Shown here: one piece after another, positions 29,196-39,040 of the stretch
Position numbering within the stretch: position 1 is the first letter of the stretch
Layout of the letters: each line of letters opens with the position of its first letter
Origin: Candidatus Nanopelagicales bacterium
GTDB taxonomy: Bacteria; Actinomycetota; Actinomycetes; S36-B12
Assembly (NCBI GenBank): GCA_030726915.1
Contig: JANRCR010000040.1
Location: 113,897 to 173,789 of the forward strand
Length of the DNA: 59,893 nucleotides
Direction: 5' to 3'
Position numbers and translations under genes: made by a program
The notes under the pieces: generated by a model
Told to the model about the DNA's origin: nothing
The model's database searches: none
What the model saw: only the letters and a program-made list of their open reading frames with translations

Positions 29196-29669
29196 TCAAC
29201 GCGTGGGGGGCGCCGCGCGCACGAGGCGGATTTGCGGCACGTGGTGGCCTGCCTCGGTCGCCCCGTCGGGCTCAAACCCGTCGCGGGCGTAGAAGGCCCG
29301 GGCCCGCTCATTGCATTCAGCAGCCCACAGAAAGACTGAAGTGTCTGTGGGCGCCTTGCCCATCAGTGCTGAGCCGATGCCCGTGCGCCACCGGTCCGGG
29401 TCGACGTACAGCGTGTAGATCTCGGCCTCACCCTGCCGATCCTCGTCACGCGACGGGCCGAAGGCGATGAAGCCGACTACGCCTCCGTGATCCTCGGCAA
29501 CCCATAGATCGCCGCCGCCCTGACCAAGGAAGGTCGTCCAGTGCTCGGTGCGCTGCTCGCGGGTGCGCCGAGTCGGCAGGTCCAGCCCCTCCTTGGCCGC
29601 ATCCCAGGAGTTCAGGTGCACCTGCACCACCGCGGGTACGTCGTCGGCGGTCGCTTCGCGGATGAGCAC
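29196..29669 (-). CDS. GNAT-family N-acetyltransferase
   Basis: A 157-residue single-domain acetyltransferase. The N-terminus IREATADDVPAVVQVH is the first GNAT strand and helix. The acetyl-CoA loop is YTLYVDPDRWRTGIGSALM, and the C-terminal part AAECNERARAFYARDGFEPDG is the usual motif B. The substrate is unknown. GTG start at 29669, 18 bases after the TerC gene; an AAGACT hexamer lies 6 bases upstream and may serve as a weak leaderless promoter. Confidence 0.87.
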   Translation of the reverse strand: MLIREATADDVPAVVQVHLNSWDAAKEGLDLPTRRTREQRTEHWTTFLGQGGGDLWVAEDHGGVVGFIAFGPSRDEDRQGEAEIYTLYVDPDRWRTGIGSALMGKAPTDTSVFLWAAECNERARAFYARDGFEPDGATEAGHHVPQIRLVRAAPPTR

Positions 29670-29687
29670 GATGCGAGTCTTGCAGAA

Positions 29688-30692
29688 CTAGGCGGATCCG
29701 CCCGCGTCGTCGTGGGGCTTCGGCTTCGTGATGGTGCCGGCATGGGCTGTCGCCGATGGGTCCTTGCGCACCTTGATCCACGACGCCAGGGTGACGATGA
29801 TGAGAATGGCCGCGATGACGCCCAGGGAAAAGACCGTGGGGATCTTGGGGATGTCGCTATTGACCTCGTGGGCGAAGGTGAGGATCAACTTGAAGCCGAT
29901 GAAGACGAGGATGATCGCCAGTCCCATGGACAGGTAGATCAATTTGCTCAGCAGCCCCTTGAGCAGGAAGTAGAGCGCTCGCAGGCCGAGGAGGGCCGCG
30001 GCGTTGGCCGTGAAGACGAGATAGGGCTCCTGGGTGACCCCGAAGGTCGCCGGGATCGAGTCCAGAGCGAAGAGCAGGTCCGTCGAGGCGATGGCCACCA
30101 TGACGAGGAGCAGCGGCGTCGCCATGCGCTTCCCGTCAATCTTCACGAAGAGCTTTGTGTCGTGGTAGACGGGAGTGATGGGGTACCAGCGCCGCACCGT
30201 GCGCACAACGAGGTTGTCCTTGGGCTCGGGGTCGGCATTGCGGTGCCGGAAGAGCTGGACCCCGGTCCAGATAAGGATCGCACCGAAGATCACGAACGTG
30301 AAGGAGAAGGCTGCCAGCGCCGCAGCGCCAATGGCGATGAAGATCGCCCGCAGAATGAGGGCAAGCACGACACCAAAGAGAAGTACGCGCTGGTGGTAGA
30401 TACTCGGGACGGCGAACTGCCCGAGGATGATGACGAAGACGAAAAGGTTGTCAACCGATAGAGATTTTTCCACCAGGTAGGCGGCGAAGTACTGCGTGCC
30501 GAAGTCACTCCCCTGCCACGTCCAGATGAACACCCCGAAGGCCACCGCCATCGCGATATAGAAGATCGACCAGAGGGCCGCCTCCTTGAAGGCCACCTCG
30601 TGGGGCTTGCGGCTGACCGTGAGGAAGTCCATCACGACGAGCACCAGGATGGCTCCGATGGTGACGAGCCACATGATGAGCGAGACGCTCAA
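29688..30692 (-). CDS. TerC-family membrane protein, copy 1
   Basis: A 334-residue integral membrane protein of the TerC/Alx family with about nine helices. The family motifs [13 protein letters not shown] and IASTDLLFALDSIPATFG carry the conserved acidic residues in the membrane. Relatives export manganese or other metals, or protect against tellurite. It starts with TTG at 30692 after GGGAGGA, a strong Shine-Dalgarno site. It lies 33 bases after a second TerC gene; the two are clearly homologous but far from identical. Confidence 0.93.
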   Translation of the reverse strand: MSVSLIMWLVTIGAILVLVVMDFLTVSRKPHEVAFKEAALWSIFYIAMAVAFGVFIWTWQGSDFGTQYFAAYLVEKSLSVDNLFVFVIILGQFAVPSIYHQRVLLFGVVLALILRAIFIAIGAAALAAFSFTFVIFGAILIWTGVQLFRHRNADPEPKDNLVVRTVRRWYPITPVYHDTKLFVKIDGKRMATPLLLVMVAIASTDLLFALDSIPATFGVTQEPYLVFTANAAALLGLRALYFLLKGLLSKLIYLSMGLAIILVFIGFKLILTFAHEVNSDIPKIPTVFSLGVIAAILIIVTLASWIKVRKDPSATAHAGTITKPKPHDDAGGSA

Positions 30693-30725
30693 AAGTTCCT
30701 CCCTGGGTTAAGTGATCGCTCTACG

Positions 30726-31793
30726 TTATCGGGAGCCCTCTGGGCCCGCCTCCCGATCCTCCTGCTGCTCGACCTCGAGGTCCTCCAGGGCCAGACCCTG
30801 GTCGGCTGCCGCGATCACTTCAGCTTCGGACTCGGGCGACTCTGCCACGAGCGAAGGATTGCGCTTCACGGCGATGAGGCTGACAACGGTGGTCGCCGCC
30901 AGGACACCCACGATGACGCCGAGTGACACCAGGATCGAGATGTGCGGGACCGGTAGGTCGGTGGTCTCCCCCAGGGCTTCGAGGACCAGCTTGATGCCGA
31001 TGAATCCCAGGATGAGCGCAAGGCCTCGGTTGAGGTAGATGATCTTGGAGAAGAGTCCGTCCAGGAGGAAGAAGAGTTGCCGCAGGCCCATCAGGGCGAA
31101 GGCATTCGCCGTGAAGACGAGGTAGGCCTCCTTGGTCAAACCGAAGACAGCCGGAATCGAGTCGAAGGCGAAGAGAAGGTCGGTCGTGCCGATAGCCAAC
31201 ATGACCAGGAGCATCGGCGTCACGTGTCGACGTCCGTCGAGACGGACGGTGAGCTTCGTGCCGTGATATTCCCGGGTCGTCGGCACCCGCTTCTCGAGCC
31301 AGCGAATCAGAGCGTTGCCCTCAGGATCGGGCTCCTCGCCATGGCTGCGCCACACCTTCACGGCCGTGTAGAGCAGCAGCGCCCCAAAGACGAAGAACGT
31401 GCCTGCGAAGCGGGCGATGGCCTCGGCGCCGATGAGGATGAGGATGCCCCGGAGCACCAGGGCAATCACGATTCCGACGAGGAGCACGCGGTGGCGATAC
31501 TCGGCTGGCACGGCGAAGGCCGAGAGGATCACCATGAAGACGAAGAGGTTATCGACGCTGAGGGAATACTCGGTGATATACCCGGCAAGGAATTGACCGG
31601 CGTACGTCGCGCCGAAATACCAGAAGATGAAGCCAGCGAACGCGAGGGCGAGCGCGATGTAGAAGACCACCCAGCGAGTGGCCTCCCGGGGTCCAAAGAC
31701 ATGCGGGCGACTATCGACAAGGATCAGGTCGAGGGTGATGATGCCCACGAGACCACCGATTGTGGCAATCCACATCCATGTGGGGACGTTCAT
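30726..31793 (-). CDS. TerC-family membrane protein, copy 2
   Basis: A 355-residue TerC/Alx paralog. It shows [13 protein letters not shown] and [18 protein letters not shown] with the same helix layout, and an acidic C-terminal tail ([15 protein letters not shown]) that copy 1 lacks. The ATG overlaps the uvrB stop by 4 bases, so it is translationally coupled to the DNA-repair helicase. A metal-efflux role (Mn in several TerC proteins) is likely by family, not shown here. Confidence 0.93.
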   Translation of the reverse strand: MNVPTWMWIATIGGLVGIITLDLILVDSRPHVFGPREATRWVVFYIALALAFAGFIFWYFGATYAGQFLAGYITEYSLSVDNLFVFMVILSAFAVPAEYRHRVLLVGIVIALVLRGILILIGAEAIARFAGTFFVFGALLLYTAVKVWRSHGEEPDPEGNALIRWLEKRVPTTREYHGTKLTVRLDGRRHVTPMLLVMLAIGTTDLLFAFDSIPAVFGLTKEAYLVFTANAFALMGLRQLFFLLDGLFSKIIYLNRGLALILGFIGIKLVLEALGETTDLPVPHISILVSLGVIVGVLAATTVVSLIAVKRNPSLVAESPESEAEVIAAADQGLALEDLEVEQQEDREAGPEGSR

Positions 31794-33838
31794 GCCTGAC
31801 CCGCCTCCTGCATCCCTCGAAGCTCCTTCTTGAGTTCCCCCACCTCGTCTCGATACCGTGCCGCGAGTTCGAACTGCAATTCGGAGGCGGCCAGGTGCAT
31901 CTGCTGGGTGAGATCCTGGATGAGCTCCACGAGGTCTGATCCCGCCAGAGACCGTGTCCGCGTTGTCACTTTGGCATCCGCCAATAGGGCCACGGTGTCC
32001 GCATCCTCGCGAGCGAGAAGATCCGTGATATCTCCGATCTTCTTGCGCAGCGGTGTCGGGTCGATGCCGTGCTCGACGTTGTAGGCGATCTGCTTGTCAC
32101 GGCGGCGATTGGTCTCATCAATCGCCCGGGCCATCGATGCCGTCACCTTGTCGGCGTACATATGCACCTCACCGCTGACATTGCGAGCGGCCCGACCGAT
32201 TGTTTGGATCAGGGACGTGTCAGAGCGCAGGAATCCCTCCTTGTCGGCGTCGAGAATGCTGACAAGTGACACCTCGGGAAGATCCAGACCCTCCCTCAGC
32301 AGGTTGATTCCGATGAGGACGTCAAACTCACCCATCCGCAATTCGCGCAACAATTCAACGCGGCGCAACGTGTCCACTTCGGAGTGCAGATAGCGCACCC
32401 GCACGCCGTGCTCCTCAAGGTACGTCGTTAGATCCTCGGCCATGCGTTTGGTCAACGTCGTCACGAGGATTCTCTCGTGCCGATCGGCGCGGATCCGAAT
32501 CTCATGCATGAGGTCATCAATTTGACCCTCCGTGGGCTTCACCACAATCTGCGGATCCACCAGACCGGTTGGTCGAATCACCTGTTCGACGAATTCACCG
32601 CCCGTTTGTCCCAATTCGAAGGATCCTGGGGTCGCCGACAGATACACCGTTTGACCGATGCGCTCGCGAAATTCCTCCCAGCGCAATGGACGGTTGTCCA
32701 TCGCGCTCGGTAGCCGAAATCCATGATCGACCAGGGTGCGCTTGCGGCTCATGTCTCCCTCGTACATGCCCCCGATCTGCGGCACGGACACGTGGGACTC
32801 GTCAATAATCAGGAGGAAGTCCTCGGGGAAGTAGTCGAGAAGGCAATTGGGTGATGAGCCCTGGTCCCGGCCATCGATATGCCTGGAGTAGTTCTCGATA
32901 CCGGCACATGTGCCCATCGTGCGCATCATCTCGATGTCATACGTCGTGCGCATACGCAGTCGCTGCGCCTCGAGGAGCTTGCCCTGTCCTTCTAGCTCGG
33001 AGAGACGCTCCTCCAATTCGGACTCAATGCCCGCGATGGCTCGGGTCATGCGCTCAGGGCCGGCCACATAGTGGGTGGCAGGGAAGATGTAGAGCTCCTC
33101 GTCATCGGTGATGATCTCCCCCGTCACCGGGTGGAGGGTCATGAGCCGCTCAATGTCGTCTCCGAACATCTCGATGCGCACCGGATGCGTCTCATAGACC
33201 GGGAAGACCTCCAGGGTGTCCCCACGGACACGGAACGTCCCCCGCTCGAAACTCACGTCATTGCGTGCGTACTGAATATCCACCAGGCGCCGGAGCAAAC
33301 TATCCCGATCGTGGCGCTCCCCCACGCGCAGGCGCAGCATGCGATCCACATACTCCTGCGGGGTCCCCAGGCCATAGATCGCCGACACGGTGGCAACGAC
33401 GACGACATCGCGCCGAGTCAGGAGCGAATTGGTCGCCGAATGCCGAAGCCGTTCGACCTCCTCATTGATAGACGAATCCTTCTCGATGTACGTATCCGTC
33501 TGTGGGACGTATGCCTCAGGCTGGTAGTAGTCATAGTACGAAACGAAGTACTCGATGGCGTTATTGGGAAGAAGCTCCCGGAACTCATTTGCCAACTGCG
33601 CAGCCAGCGTCTTATTGGGGGCCATCACCAAAGTGGGGCGCTGGAGGCGCTCGATGAGCCAGGCCGCGGTGGCACTCTTGCCCGTGCCGGTCGCACCTAG
33701 CAACACGATGTCCCGCTCCCCCACAGACACCCGCTGACTGAGGTCCTCGATTGCCGTCGGCTGGTCACCCGAGGGGACGTACTCCGAGATCACCTCAAAG
33801 GGTGCAACCGTGCGGACAAGATCGGTGACCGGGCGCAT
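31790..33838 (-). CDS. uvrB: UvrB excinuclease subunit
   Basis: Helicase-like damage verifier of nucleotide excision repair, 682 residues. Motif I is [14 protein letters not shown]; the beta-hairpin region begins [23 protein letters not shown]. Further motifs are [41 protein letters not shown] and QTIGRAARN. The C-terminal UVR domain ([27 protein letters not shown]) binds UvrC. ATG at 33838 follows a -10 by 6 bases. Its stop overlaps TerC copy 2. Confidence 0.98.
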   Translation of the reverse strand: MRPVTDLVRTVAPFEVISEYVPSGDQPTAIEDLSQRVSVGERDIVLLGATGTGKSATAAWLIERLQRPTLVMAPNKTLAAQLANEFRELLPNNAIEYFVSYYDYYQPEAYVPQTDTYIEKDSSINEEVERLRHSATNSLLTRRDVVVVATVSAIYGLGTPQEYVDRMLRLRVGERHDRDSLLRRLVDIQYARNDVSFERGTFRVRGDTLEVFPVYETHPVRIEMFGDDIERLMTLHPVTGEIITDDEELYIFPATHYVAGPERMTRAIAGIESELEERLSELEGQGKLLEAQRLRMRTTYDIEMMRTMGTCAGIENYSRHIDGRDQGSSPNCLLDYFPEDFLLIIDESHVSVPQIGGMYEGDMSRKRTLVDHGFRLPSAMDNRPLRWEEFRERIGQTVYLSATPGSFELGQTGGEFVEQVIRPTGLVDPQIVVKPTEGQIDDLMHEIRIRADRHERILVTTLTKRMAEDLTTYLEEHGVRVRYLHSEVDTLRRVELLRELRMGEFDVLIGINLLREGLDLPEVSLVSILDADKEGFLRSDTSLIQTIGRAARNVSGEVHMYADKVTASMARAIDETNRRRDKQIAYNVEHGIDPTPLRKKIGDITDLLAREDADTVALLADAKVTTRTRSLAGSDLVELIQDLTQQMHLAASELQFELAARYRDEVGELKKELRGMQEAGQA

Positions 33839-33844
33839 GATGTC

Positions 33845-33850
33845 AGCCTA
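33845..33850 (-). promoter_or_regulatory. -10 of uvrB, built on the coaE stop codon
   Basis: TAGGCT, then gacatc (6 bases), then the uvrB ATG. The TAG of the hexamer is the coaE stop codon. It would drive uvrB, both terC genes and the GNAT gene. No LexA-type operator is visible here. Confidence 0.7.
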
Positions 33851-34444
33851 GGTGCGTTGACGACGCAGGTCTTCCCAGAGGTGCCCGACCTGCTCTTCCA
33901 AAGCGGCCACATCCCCGGAGTTGTCCAGGATGACGGTTGCAACCGCCAGGCGATCCTCACGCGATGCCTGGGCATCCATCCGCCGGCGGGCATCATCCGC
34001 ACCCATGCCCCGTGCCCGGAGGCGCTCCAACCGGACGCCATCAGATGCGTCCACAACGACGATGGCATCCCAGCCCAGCAGCGCCTCGGGGCCCTGCTCG
34101 ACCAGGAGCGGCATGTCGTAGACAAGGAGCGCGCCATTCGGCGCGGCTGCGAGCAGTTCAGCGCTGCGCGCCGCTACGCGCGGATGCGTGATGGCGTTGA
34201 GCCGGGCGAGTGAGTCAGCGTCGGCAAAGACGATTCCGGCCAGGGCTGATCGGTCAAGACGGCCGCTCGAATCGATCACATCGGGCCCGAAAGCCTCGCG
34301 AATCTCCGCGAGCGCGGGCTCGCCCGGCTCCACGATTGCGCGCGCGATGGCATCCGCATCGACGACGACCGCGCCCCGGGCTTCGAGGAGACGCGCCACG
34401 GTGCTCTTGCCGGACCCGATCCCACCAGTGAGTGCAATCTTCAT
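33848..34444 (-). CDS. coaE: Dephospho-CoA kinase
   Basis: Last step of coenzyme A synthesis: phosphorylation of dephospho-CoA. At 198 residues it has the P-loop GGIGSGKST (residues 7-15), VVDADAIARAIVEPG and VYDMPLLVE, all typical. The start is the ATG at 34444, with GAGGATGAG just before it; the longer frame to 34591 overlaps the previous gene and is not CoaE-like. The order rpsA-(GT-C-like)-coaE-uvrB differs from the common rpsA-coaE-uvrB order by one inserted membrane gene. Confidence 0.96.
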   Translation of the reverse strand: MKIALTGGIGSGKSTVARLLEARGAVVVDADAIARAIVEPGEPALAEIREAFGPDVIDSSGRLDRSALAGIVFADADSLARLNAITHPRVAARSAELLAAAPNGALLVYDMPLLVEQGPEALLGWDAIVVVDASDGVRLERLRARGMGADDARRRMDAQASREDRLAVATVILDNSGDVAALEEQVGHLWEDLRRQRT

Positions 34445-34454
34445 GCGCTCATCC

Positions 34455-36239
34455 TCACTGCATCTGCCCATAGTCCACCTGGCCGACAACAATCCGCGCA
34501 ATGCAGAGGCCGACTCCCTCCGGTGGGAAAATCTCCACAGAGTCCCCGCCCCCCACGAGAACAAAGGTGACCTCCTGCGGACCCTCTTCAATCGGCAGGC
34601 TGACGGTCGTGGCGCCCAGTTTCACCCGTGCCTCACCAGCACCCGACGCGAGGTAGTTCATGGTGCCCACCCATACCCAGTCAAAAAGGTCACTATCCAT
34701 CGGGATTCGTGCCGGACGCTCAAATACACGCCAACCGCAGGCTCCGTCGGTGCCCGGGAGGGATGTGGAACTTGCGGCTATCACCGGACTGAGCGCCTGA
34801 CCATCATCGCCAAGCGCCAGCACTCGCGCTCCGGGGCTGTCCCATCGCACAGGCAAACGTAGGCCACCCAGAACATACGAGGCATTGGCCCGCTCAAGGA
34901 ACAGCGGCGCCATGACCCCGGCGGGGACCTTGCGATCAAGCACCGGAGTATCGAGATCGGCAAGCAACGCAGCCCTCGCCGTCTCGACGTATCGCTTGGC
35001 TTCACTGTCATGCCACGAGGAACCCACCGCGATGCTCGGAAGCACAAGGAGATTGGCCAGGACAATCGCGCCCAACAGGAGCAACGGGCGTCGCTCGCCA
35101 GTGACAAGCCACGGCATGTGGCGTGGTGTTGGCAAGGTGGACCCGCGTGGGCGGAGAAAAGCGAAGGGAAGGACAAGTGTTCCCACGATGAAGAGGTCTT
35201 CAACGTACCTGGGGTCGTATGCAAGAGCTAGGCCGAACTCGTTGATGCGCCCAAAAGCAAAAAGAACGACCGTGATTGCAGCGTACGCAGCGAGGATCAA
35301 CCACGCATTCCATGCACTGCGCCAGCGAAGAACCGACACCACGACGATGGCGGCAACAACCTGCCAGACCAGTGCAATCGCCCACCAGGATGATGGTGAA
35401 CCCGGAGTGAGGCCCTCACCAAAGCCTGTCCACGGAGCCCCGAAGTACCCTGGTAGCCAGACCTCTCCGAGGCTGATGCGGATGGACTCGAGTAGCTGTC
35501 CGACTGACGGGTTGGACCGAAGAATGTCCTCTGACTGCATCCTCAAATACATTGCGACGTAACCAACTGTCACAAGACCGGATAGCCCCGGAAGAACCCA
35601 GCGCTGTCCCATCCCACCAAGACCCCAGCGGCCCGTGCCGGGCCAATATCTCCATGCGATCCACAGGACAGCAGGCAAGACCAGAATCGCCTTCTGCCAA
35701 AAAAGCAGGCCGATCACGTAGACACCGACACCGCTGAGCGCCCATAAAAGACGTGGTTGTTGCGCATCTCGGATGGCGAAATACATCATCCACACAAGGG
35801 TGGCGCCCCACGGGAGCACTTGGAGAGCCGAGGCGTACCACACGGACACAGTGGTCAGCAGGGGCGCAAAGGCCAAAAGCGCCACAACGAGAGTGGTCCA
35901 CGGGACGCTGCCGAAAGCGCGTTGCATGGTAGCGATGGCACCGCTGAGCATCGCCGCCCACAGCACTGTGCATACGAGCACCGCGAGAGGCCACGACATG
36001 GGTGCAACAGCCTGACTCACCCACACCACGAGAAAGCCGAGGGGCATGAGGTGGCCGTTGTAGATCTGGGACACGTACGACCACAGGCCACTCTGCGCGT
36101 CCGTGAGATAGAAGAAGTCGTCCATGTGAAAAAAACCACCCCACATGGCCCACACGTGGAAGGCAAGACCCGCAGCCGCGATCCCCCAGGGGAGGAGTCG
36201 CAGCCGCGAATCCATGGTGCGGGGGGTCGCGATCGTCAC
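34455..36239 (-). CDS. Large membrane protein, GT-C glycosyltransferase-like
   Basis: A 594-residue protein with roughly 11-12 hydrophobic helices in the first 410 residues and a 180-residue soluble C-terminal part. The first external loop has FFHMDDFFYLTDAQSG; an acidic pair in this place is a hallmark of GT-C enzymes that use polyprenyl-phosphate sugars. The C-terminal part looks beta-rich (VKLGATTVSLPIEEGPQEVTF in short pieces). It starts with GTG 15 bases after rpsA and ends 10 bases before coaE, so it interrupts a conserved block. Lower base-composition bias than its neighbours (more A/T in the first half) hints at a separate history. Precise activity unknown. Confidence 0.72.
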   Translation of the reverse strand: MTIATPRTMDSRLRLLPWGIAAAGLAFHVWAMWGGFFHMDDFFYLTDAQSGLWSYVSQIYNGHLMPLGFLVVWVSQAVAPMSWPLAVLVCTVLWAAMLSGAIATMQRAFGSVPWTTLVVALLAFAPLLTTVSVWYASALQVLPWGATLVWMMYFAIRDAQQPRLLWALSGVGVYVIGLLFWQKAILVLPAVLWIAWRYWPGTGRWGLGGMGQRWVLPGLSGLVTVGYVAMYLRMQSEDILRSNPSVGQLLESIRISLGEVWLPGYFGAPWTGFGEGLTPGSPSSWWAIALVWQVVAAIVVVSVLRWRSAWNAWLILAAYAAITVVLFAFGRINEFGLALAYDPRYVEDLFIVGTLVLPFAFLRPRGSTLPTPRHMPWLVTGERRPLLLLGAIVLANLLVLPSIAVGSSWHDSEAKRYVETARAALLADLDTPVLDRKVPAGVMAPLFLERANASYVLGGLRLPVRWDSPGARVLALGDDGQALSPVIAASSTSLPGTDGACGWRVFERPARIPMDSDLFDWVWVGTMNYLASGAGEARVKLGATTVSLPIEEGPQEVTFVLVGGGDSVEIFPPEGVGLCIARIVVGQVDYGQMQ

Positions 36240-36254
36240 AGCGACCCTGCTGTG

Positions 36255-37709
36255 TTAGGCGTCGCCGGCGAGTTTGTCGCGCAGCGCCTGTAGTGACTCA
36301 TCTGAGGCCAATGCACTTGAATCGTCACCATCTGACTCTGACGAGTAGCCAGCGGCATTGCCCTCGACGACCGCCTGCTCGGCATCTGCCGTGCGCATCT
36401 CTGTGGCCTGCTTGCGATGTGCCTCCCAGCGCGCGTGGGCCTCGGCATACTCCCGCTCCCACTCGGCACGCTGGCCTTCGAACTCGGCCTTCCATTCACC
36501 GGTCTCAGGATCGAAGCCGTCGGGTCCGACGTAGTTGCCGGCATCGTCGAACGCGGGTGCCATGCCGTAGAGGTACGGATCAAACTCATCCGCGACCTCG
36601 CCATCGCCAGACTCATTCGCCTGCTTGAGACTGAGTGAGATCCGGCGGCGCTCGAGGTCGATATCGATGACCTTGACAAAGATTTCATCGCCGACCTGCA
36701 CGATCTGCTCGGGGATCTCGACATGACGCTCTGCAAGCTCGGAAATGTGGACGAGTCCCTCGATGCCTTCCTCCACGCGGACGAACGCACCGAAGGGCAC
36801 CAACTTGGTGACCCGACCCGGTGTGACCTGTCCGATCTGATGGGTGCGCGCGAAGTGCTGCCAGGGATCCTCCTGCGTCGCCTTCAAAGAAAGGCTCACT
36901 CGCTCACGGTCCATGTCGACGTCGAGCACCTCGACCGTGACCTCCTGACCAACCTCAACAACCTCGGAGGGGTGGTCGATGTGCTTCCAGGACAGCTCGG
37001 AGACGTGCACGAGACCGTCGACCCCGCCCAGGTCAACGAACGCGCCGAAGTTGACGATCGAGGAGATGACGCCGGAGCGGATCTGGCCCTTCTGGAGGTT
37101 ATTGAGGAAGGTCTGGCGGACCTCGCTCTGGGTCTGCTCCAACCAGGCACGACGCGAAAGCACGACGTTGTTGCGATTCTTGTCGAGTTCGATGATTTTA
37201 GCCTCGAGGGTCTTGCCGACGTAGGGCTGCAGGTCACGAACGCGTCGCATCTCCACCAGCGATGCCGGGAGAAAGCCGCGCAGCCCGATGTCCAGGATGA
37301 GTCCGCCCTTGACGACCTCGATGACACTGCCTTCGACGACGCCGTCCTCTTCCTTGATTCGCTCGATGGTCCCCCACGCGCGCTCGTACTGGGCGCGCTT
37401 CTTGGACAGGATCAGCCGACCGTCCTTGTCTTCCTTCTGCAGCACGAGCGCCTCAACAGCGTCGCCGACGGAGACCACCTCATGGGGGTCCACGTCATGC
37501 TTGATGGACAGTTCGCGGGAGGGGATAACACCCTCGGTCTTGTAGCCAATGTCCAAAAGCACCTCGTCCCGGTCAACCTTGACGATGGTGCCCTCGACAA
37601 TGTCGCCGTCATTGAAGTACTTAATGGTCAGGTCGATTGCGGCGAGGAAGGCGTCTGCGTCGCCAATGTCATTGACGGCTACAACGGGGGCGATGGTCTG
37701 GGAGGTCAC
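36255..37709 (-). CDS. rpsA: Ribosomal protein S1
   Basis: A 484-residue S1 protein with four S1 RNA-binding domains (start segments GDIVEGTIVKVDRDEVLLDI, DGVVEGSVIEVVKGGLILDI, IRSGVISSIVNFGAFVDLGG, TPGRVTKLVPFGAFVRVEEG). A charged C-terminal tail of about 130 residues follows, rich in Glu, Ala and Trp. It binds mRNA on the 30S subunit. Start at the GTG at 37709 (VTSQTIAPVVAVND) with GGAG 5 bases ahead; the longer frame is not S1-like. In many actinobacteria polA lies directly upstream; here it is 13 kb away. Confidence 0.96.
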   Translation of the reverse strand: MTSQTIAPVVAVNDIGDADAFLAAIDLTIKYFNDGDIVEGTIVKVDRDEVLLDIGYKTEGVIPSRELSIKHDVDPHEVVSVGDAVEALVLQKEDKDGRLILSKKRAQYERAWGTIERIKEEDGVVEGSVIEVVKGGLILDIGLRGFLPASLVEMRRVRDLQPYVGKTLEAKIIELDKNRNNVVLSRRAWLEQTQSEVRQTFLNNLQKGQIRSGVISSIVNFGAFVDLGGVDGLVHVSELSWKHIDHPSEVVEVGQEVTVEVLDVDMDRERVSLSLKATQEDPWQHFARTHQIGQVTPGRVTKLVPFGAFVRVEEGIEGLVHISELAERHVEIPEQIVQVGDEIFVKVIDIDLERRRISLSLKQANESGDGEVADEFDPYLYGMAPAFDDAGNYVGPDGFDPETGEWKAEFEGQRAEWEREYAEAHARWEAHRKQATEMRTADAEQAVVEGNAAGYSSESDGDDSSALASDESLQALRDKLAGDA

Positions 37710-37922
37710 GTGGACTCCGATGCGGATAGATGTCGACAAGCACGGCCGCGCCCGTGATCCCGAATCCGGAGAGTCTGACACCCACGGACCATGAGGACCC
37801 CACGAAGCCACTCGGTCTGGGACACGTGCAGGCTCGTCGTGCTCGCGCAGACTATCGCAGACCCCCCTCCCAACGCGGGGCACCCTCATCGGCTCAGGAG
37901 GACCGACGGGTGGCCCGCGAGG
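37710..37922 (-). promoter_or_regulatory. Upstream region of rpsA
   Basis: This 213-base gap separates rpsA from the DUF3068 gene. On the minus strand TAGTCT at 37854-37849 is the best -10, giving a leader of about 130 bases before the rpsA Shine-Dalgarno site. A long leader is unusual in this window and could serve S1 autoregulation, but I could not identify a definite structure. Confidence 0.4.
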
Positions 37923-38918
37923 CTAGGCCGAGGCTGAGGCCGAGCCGCCCTGGCCCGCGTGGGCCCCGCTTTTGCGCGATCCGCCCATCGCCACGAGGAC
38001 GATGCCCAGGATCAAGAAGAGGACACCCACCAGCAGCGCCACAAGGGGGATGGTGGTGTTGAGCAGGGTGAGGAGTGCGGCCTGAGACTGGGCGTAATTC
38101 ACACCCGAGGTGACCTCCTCAGGTGTAGTCCCAATGACCGCGTCGATGATCGTGATCTGGTCGGTGTTATCCGGCCCACGCAGCGTCTGCACCTGCGCAC
38201 TTTCGCCCTTGACGATGGCCCCGGTGGAGGGCTCCACCCACAGGGTGAGCACATTGCTGTAGAAGCGCGGCGCCACAAAATTGGGCAGCGGGGACCCCAC
38301 GAGATCTCCGGGCACCTCCAGAGTGCCTGTCTGCGTCGGCGTCACCGTCACAATGAACTTGTATACGGTGATGCCTTCGAGGCTCTCGGACGCCTGGAAG
38401 ACCGCATCTACGCCCTCGTTCAGTGACGTATCGAAATAGGGATAGTTCTGCTGCTGGGTAAACATCGGGAACTTCAGCGGCACGATGCCACTCATCTCCA
38501 CGTTTTCACCATCGACGTTGGCACCGCAGCAGTTGGACAACTGAGACGACACGCGATCAAAAGCGAAGCGCGCAGTGTCAGCCAGGACCACAACACCGGC
38601 GTTATCCTCAACACGCTGGAACGTGTCGTACACCGCGAGATCGGCACTCTTGGCTTCATCTGTTTGGCTCGCAGGCACATCGCCGCGGGTATAGCGCGTC
38701 ACGGTCAGGGGTACGTCGGTCCGCTCGGTCAGGGTGGCCGGGTCGAACAATTTGGCGGCGACGCCCGATTGGTCCGTCTGGGTGACGCCGCCGGTGTCTT
38801 CACCGGGCGACAGTGGCGCCTTGGCCACCGCCGGCACAACGCTGAATTTGAGGAGAGCTCCCAGTACGAGCAGGAAGACCCCCAGCCCGACGAGGACGAT
38901 TCCGATTCCGCGCCTCAT
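37923..38918 (-). CDS. DUF3068 membrane protein
   Basis: A 331-residue protein with one helix at each end (about residues 3-28 and 285-310) and a 250-residue external domain between. This layout and segments such as VYDTFQRVEDNAGVVVLADTAR (shown in part) fit DUF3068, a family of actinobacterial envelope proteins that includes Rv0227c as I recall it. Function is not known. Start at the ATG at 38918 with GGAGGG upstream. It opens the envelope-glycan island and is divergent from the acyltransferase. Confidence 0.85.
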   Translation of the reverse strand: MRRGIGIVLVGLGVFLLVLGALLKFSVVPAVAKAPLSPGEDTGGVTQTDQSGVAAKLFDPATLTERTDVPLTVTRYTRGDVPASQTDEAKSADLAVYDTFQRVEDNAGVVVLADTARFAFDRVSSQLSNCCGANVDGENVEMSGIVPLKFPMFTQQQNYPYFDTSLNEGVDAVFQASESLEGITVYKFIVTVTPTQTGTLEVPGDLVGSPLPNFVAPRFYSNVLTLWVEPSTGAIVKGESAQVQTLRGPDNTDQITIIDAVIGTTPEEVTSGVNYAQSQAALLTLLNTTIPLVALLVGVLFLILGIVLVAMGGSRKSGAHAGQGGSASASA

Positions 38919-39040
38919 GTAACCCTCCGGATCCCAGATGAACACCTGCCGGGACGACGGTAGCGGATACTTGGGGGGTCAGGCGGGAGATCCGCCAGCC
39001 GAGATGACGTTTGCTGGGCGGCCGTGAGGAAGGGGCACCT

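Noticed and set aside
29541-30461. Plus-strand acidic frame of 306 codons opposite TerC copy 1
   Set aside because: Repetitive Glu/Asp/Arg content is the reverse reading of hydrophobic helix codons.
36723-37757. Plus-strand frame of 344 codons opposite rpsA
   Set aside because: Antisense to rpsA; Asp/Leu/Val pattern mirrors S1 codons, no independent features.
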